NCBI RefSeq assembly: GCF_018260405.1
Contig: NZ_JAGLBG010000036.1
Coordinates: 1 to 25,598, forward strand
Source of the DNA: Deinococcus sp.
GTDB lineage: Bacteria > Deinococcota > Deinococci > Deinococcales > Deinococcaceae
Length of the DNA stretch: 25,598 nt
Reading direction: 5' to 3'
Part shown: positions 22,903 through 25,598 of the stretch, piece by piece
Layout of the letters: every line of letters starts with the position of its first letter
Position numbering within the stretch: position 1 is the stretch's first letter
Notes under the pieces: model-generated
Told to the model about the DNA's origin: nothing
Database searches by the model: none
The model's input: the letters and a program-made list of their open reading frames with translations, nothing else
Translations under genes and position numbers: made by a program

Positions 22903-23502
22903 TCAGTTGATGCCCAGAGCTTGCAGATCAGCCTTTAATTGCGCGGCGTTTTTGAACTCGATGGCCTGCATTCCCACCGAGCGGGCCGCCTCGACGTTCT
23001 GGACGCGGTCGTCGATCATCACGGTCTGCTCGGGGCTGAGCTGGGCCAGCCGCAGCCCCAGACGGTAGACTGCGGGGTTGGGTTTCATAACGCCCAGGTA
23101 ACACGACGTGAAAAACGCCAGCAGAAATTCGTTGAGGTGATAGGTGGCGATGCGGTAGGCGTTAAGATCGTGACCCTCGTTGTTCAGCGAGTACATCCGC
23201 CAGCGCTGCCCCAGGTCGCGGGCCAGGGCCAGGGCCGCCTCGTCGGGCTGGCTTTCGGCTTCCATCGCCGCGCGAAATTCTTCTTTGCCAAAGCTGCGCG
23301 GCTGGTAAAAGACGACCTGGGCAAGGTATTCGTCCAGGGTCATGCGGCCCAGCTCCAGTTCGGGCGCGGCCAGCTTGTGGCGCTCGGTAAATTCGTTATT
23401 GTCGAGGCCAAAGCGTGCGGTCACGTCGGCCCGCTGTTCCCGGTCCCAGCCGTTGGTCAGAAGGACGCCGCCGATATCCCAGAACAGAGCTTTAATGGTC
23501 AT
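22903..23502 (-). CDS. HAD-superfamily hydrolase (subfamily IA)
   Basis: A 199-aa haloacid dehalogenase-type hydrolase. Motif I is FWDIGGVLL (nucleophile Asp9), with Gly in place of the usual second Asp (DxG), as in the YihX/FDIGNVL group. Motif II is SLNNE (about 106-110), motif III the Lys of VMKPNPAVY (about 140-148), motif IV VMIDDRVQNVEAA (about 162-174). A small helical cap lies between motifs I and II. Probably a sugar-phosphate or nucleotide phosphatase; substrate unknown. The start has a TACCCT -10 with a 5-bp gap. Confidence 0.88.
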   Translation of the reverse strand: MTIKALFWDIGGVLLTNGWDREQRADVTARFGLDNNEFTERHKLAAPELELGRMTLDEYLAQVVFYQPRSFGKEEFRAAMEAESQPDEAALALARDLGQRWRMYSLNNEGHDLNAYRIATYHLNEFLLAFFTSCYLGVMKPNPAVYRLGLRLAQLSPEQTVMIDDRVQNVEAARSVGMQAIEFKNAAQLKADLQALGIN

Positions 23503-23848
23503 GCCCCAGGGTAACGCAGCCCAGCACTCAAATGCTGACCAGCCCCACTTACAGGCCCGCGTGTCGGGGCGGCGGTCAGGATCAGGCCGTCACCGATGAC
23601 AGCACCGCTCACCGGGCGCTGGGTCTGTACGTTCATGAGAGAATGTGAGGCCGTTTCTACGTTATCTGCCAGCGTGTTCGGGAAATCGGAAAGATTTATC
23701 AGGTGGTGTGCCCGCGTGGTTCAGAACCTGCGCCCGCCAAACAGACAGGCTCTGGCCCCCTGGCGGGACGGAGGTAACAGCGGCCAGAGGTGACGGTGCC
23801 AAAGGAAAACCCGCCGCGCCCGCGCCGAATGCCCTATGGTAAACCGCG
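23503..23848. other. spacer between HAD and RlmI-type genes
   Basis: A gap of 346 bp with no supported gene. The last 120 bp can form interleaved stems: CCCGCCA (23733-23739) with TGGCGGG (23761-23767), and CTCTGGCC (23750-23757) with GGCCAGAG (23782-23789). CCCGCC at 23810-23815 is an alternative partner for GGCGGG. It does not match any RNA family I can recall. Confidence 0.45.
23508..23513 (-). promoter_or_regulatory. -10 element of the HAD hydrolase gene
   Basis: TACCCT on the minus strand, 5 bp before the ATG at 23502. Confidence 0.35.
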
Positions 23849-25072
23849 ATGGAGCAGCCTCCCCGTTCAAGTAGCGCAAGCACACCCGCCCAGTCCCGGC
23901 TGCGCCTGCGAGTGACCCATACTGCCGAGTCCTTTATCCGCGCCGGGCACCCCTGGGTGTACGAAAGCAGTGTGCGCGAACAAAACCGTGCGGGCGAGGC
24001 GGGCGAACTGGCCGTGATCTATGACCGCCGTGACCGCTTTCTGGCCATCGGGCTGTACGACCCCTACTCGCCGCTGCGGTTGCGCGTGCTGCACGTCGGT
24101 TCGCCCGTCAATCTGGACGAGGCCTGGTGGGCACACTGCCTCGACACCTCGCTGCACCGCCGCGCCGCGCTGTTCGGCCCCGAGACCACCGGTTACCGGC
24201 TGGTGAACGGTGAGTCCGACGGCTTTCCGGGGCTGGTCATTGACCGCTACGCCCGCATACTGGTCATGAAGGTGTACACGGCGGCGTGGTTCGTGTATTT
24301 TCCGCTGCTGCTGCGCCTGCTAGAAAAGCGCTTTGCCGGATTTGGCGTCGTGCTGCGCCTGAGCCGCAACATTCAGGACCACGCCGCCAAGCTGGGCTTG
24401 CAAGATGGCCGCGTGCTGGCCGGGGAAACCCCTACCGGGCCGGTCATCTTTCACGAAACGGGCCTTGCCTTCGAGGCCGATGTTTTAAGGGGCCAGAAGA
24501 CCGGGTTTTTCCTTGATCAGCGCGAGAATCGCCGCCGGGTCGAGGCGCTGGCGAAAGGTCGGCGGGTTCTGAACGCCTTTTCGTTTACCGGGGGCTTTTC
24601 GCTGTACGCGGCGCGGGGCGGGGCCACAGAAGTGCTCAGTCTGGACATTAGCCCGCACGCGCTGGCGGGGGCCGAGCGCAACTTTGCCCTGAATCCGGGG
24701 CTTCAGGCGCGGCACGAAACCGTGCAGGCTGACGTGTTCGGGTGGCTCTCGCAGACGCCGAGGCAATTTGACCTCATCATTCTCGACCCGCCTTCGCTGG
24801 CCCGCCGCGAGGCCGAGCGCGAGGGAGCCCTTCGTGCCTACAGCAAACTAGCGGCGGACGGTATCAGGAAACTGGCTCCGGGCGGCGTGCTGCTTAGCGC
24901 GTCGTGTTCGGCCCATGTCAGCGCCGAGGAGTTTTTCGCGGTGGTGCGGCAGGCGGCGCGGCGCAGCGGGCGCCCTTTCAAGGAGTTGCGTACCAGTCGC
25001 CACGCCCCCGACCATCACGCCAGTTTTGCCGAGGCCGAGTACCTCAAGGCCATCTATGTGCAGTTCGATTAA
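23849..25072 (+). CDS. class I SAM-dependent 23S rRNA cytosine-C5 methyltransferase (RlmI/RlmO type)
   Basis: A 407-aa protein with an N-terminal PUA domain (about 17-95; RLRLRVTHTAESFIRAGHPWVYESSV), a central EEHEE-like domain containing GYRLVNGESDGFPGLVIDRY, and a Rossmann methyltransferase domain. The SAM motif VLNAFSFTGGFSLYAARGGA is at about 237-256, motif IV LIILDPPSLA at about 309-318, and the catalytic Cys lies in LLSASCSAHV (about 348-357). The GQKTGFFLDQRENR segment is characteristic of the RlmI family. E. coli RlmI makes m5C1962 of 23S rRNA, and Thermus RlmO acts at the equivalent site. The ATG follows a TATGGT hexamer by 8 bp. The lipoprotein gene follows after 19 bp. Confidence 0.9.
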   Translation: MEQPPRSSSASTPAQSRLRLRVTHTAESFIRAGHPWVYESSVREQNRAGEAGELAVIYDRRDRFLAIGLYDPYSPLRLRVLHVGSPVNLDEAWWAHCLDTSLHRRAALFGPETTGYRLVNGESDGFPGLVIDRYARILVMKVYTAAWFVYFPLLLRLLEKRFAGFGVVLRLSRNIQDHAAKLGLQDGRVLAGETPTGPVIFHETGLAFEADVLRGQKTGFFLDQRENRRRVEALAKGRRVLNAFSFTGGFSLYAARGGATEVLSLDISPHALAGAERNFALNPGLQARHETVQADVFGWLSQTPRQFDLIILDPPSLARREAEREGALRAYSKLAADGIRKLAPGGVLLSASCSAHVSAEEFFAVVRQAARRSGRPFKELRTSRHAPDHHASFAEAEYLKAIYVQFD

Positions 25073-25091
25073 AATCGCGGCACAATAAGGT

Positions 25092-25544
25092 GTGAAAAAA
25101 ATCTGTCTGACGGCCTCTGCGCTTCTCGCGCTGGCGGCCTGTTCCCCGGCGGAGAAGCGCCAGGGCTGTGTCGGTAGCTATAACACCCCCGATTTTACTC
25201 GCCTGGACACCGAACTAGCGGCGGCAAAGCAGCGCTGGGCGCAGGCCGGGATTCAGAATTATACCTACACACCGCGCATTAGCAATTTCGGCACCATAAG
25301 CGGCGGCACACAGCAGACTGCGGTGGTGGTGCAGGGCGGCCAGGTTCAGGGCGGCGAAACCCGGTGGCCTGCCCTGACGATGGAAGGCCATTTCGCGGAG
25401 ATTGCCAAAGAGATCGCCTCTGCCAGAGCGCCCCGCTCCTGTTTGATTCTGGACGACGTGAAGTACGACCCGGCCGACGGACATGTGCTGAGCTATTTCA
25501 CGTCGAATTTGACTGAGGGCCTGAGAGGCTGTCTGAGGCCCTAA
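25092..25544 (+). CDS. small lipoprotein, DUF6174-like
   Basis: A 150-aa protein starting at GTG 25092 (AAGG lies just before it; CACAAT is a possible -10 at 25081-25086). A lipoprotein signal peptide ends in the lipobox LAAC with Cys17. The mature part contains RWAQAGIQNYTYTPRIS (about 48-64), AVVVQGGQVQGGE and a later ADGHVLSYF, a pattern resembling the DUF6174 family of secreted or lipid-anchored proteins of unknown function. Five further cysteine or proline-rich positions (GCVGSYN, SCLILDD, GCLRP) could form disulfides. It follows the methyltransferase gene by 19 bp and may be co-transcribed, though the functions seem unrelated. Confidence 0.75.
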   Translation: MKKICLTASALLALAACSPAEKRQGCVGSYNTPDFTRLDTELAAAKQRWAQAGIQNYTYTPRISNFGTISGGTQQTAVVVQGGQVQGGETRWPALTMEGHFAEIAKEIASARAPRSCLILDDVKYDPADGHVLSYFTSNLTEGLRGCLRP

Positions 25545-25598
25545 CCATGGGAAATGTTTTAGGCTTTAACGGTGGAACGCGCAGCTTACCCTAGCGAC

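Noticed and set aside
23503..23848. SRP RNA, RNase P RNA, 6S RNA, T-box or Y RNA in the spacer
   Set aside because: None of the conserved core sequences of these RNAs was found.

Overview
This window is GC-rich bacterial chromosome, almost certainly from the genus Deinococcus. The basis is protein content: a Thermus/Deinococcus-type ba3 cytochrome oxidase operon, a ProX-free RecF with a DUF721 partner, Mn superoxide dismutase and typical Deinococcus hypothetical genes. Many genes carry a TANNNT -10 hexamer only 5-8 bp before the start codon, the signature of leaderless mRNAs common in this genus. No rRNA, CRISPR, prophage or intact insertion sequence is visible.

Layout. 1-5265: the 5' part of a YchJ/SEC-C protein (minus, runs off the left edge), a SpoU/TrmH rRNA methyltransferase, a coiled-coil protein of unknown function, a DinB-like gene that looks frameshifted, a short-chain dehydrogenase and a ferredoxin/adrenodoxin-type NADP reductase (minus). 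5393-10593: hisD, a 343-bp gap with a MITE-like element, gluQ (minus), a ParF/ParG-like ParA plus ribbon-helix-helix pair (minus), a 75-aa hypothetical protein, a PIG-L/LmbE deacetylase and argR (minus). 10713-15302: a SARP/BTAD-type regulator, then a tightly coupled five-gene operon: CBS-pair protein, oxidase subunit IIa, subunit II (CuA), subunit I (heme-copper) and a membrane-anchored cytochrome c.

15453-16139 holds three single tRNA genes (His-GTG, Leu-TAG, Val-TAC), each with its own sigma-70 type promoter and rho-independent terminator. 16240-20491: rlmN (minus), an exported TPR protein, sodA and a P1/S58 family peptidase. 20847-25544: recF with an unusual C-terminal pentapeptide repeat, a DciA-like DUF721 protein with an added zinc ribbon (4-bp overlap with recF), a HAD hydrolase (minus), a PUA/RlmI-type 23S rRNA methyltransferase and a DUF6174-like lipoprotein.

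Most genes are housekeeping (rRNA and tRNA modification, redox, respiration, replication and repair). No new defence-type system was found. The parts most worth a second look are the CBS-led ba3 operon with an 11-bp direct repeat before it, the chromosomal ParFG-like cassette with an operator-like repeat, the degenerate MITE-like pair, the RecF tail, and several precise inverted repeats placed over promoters.
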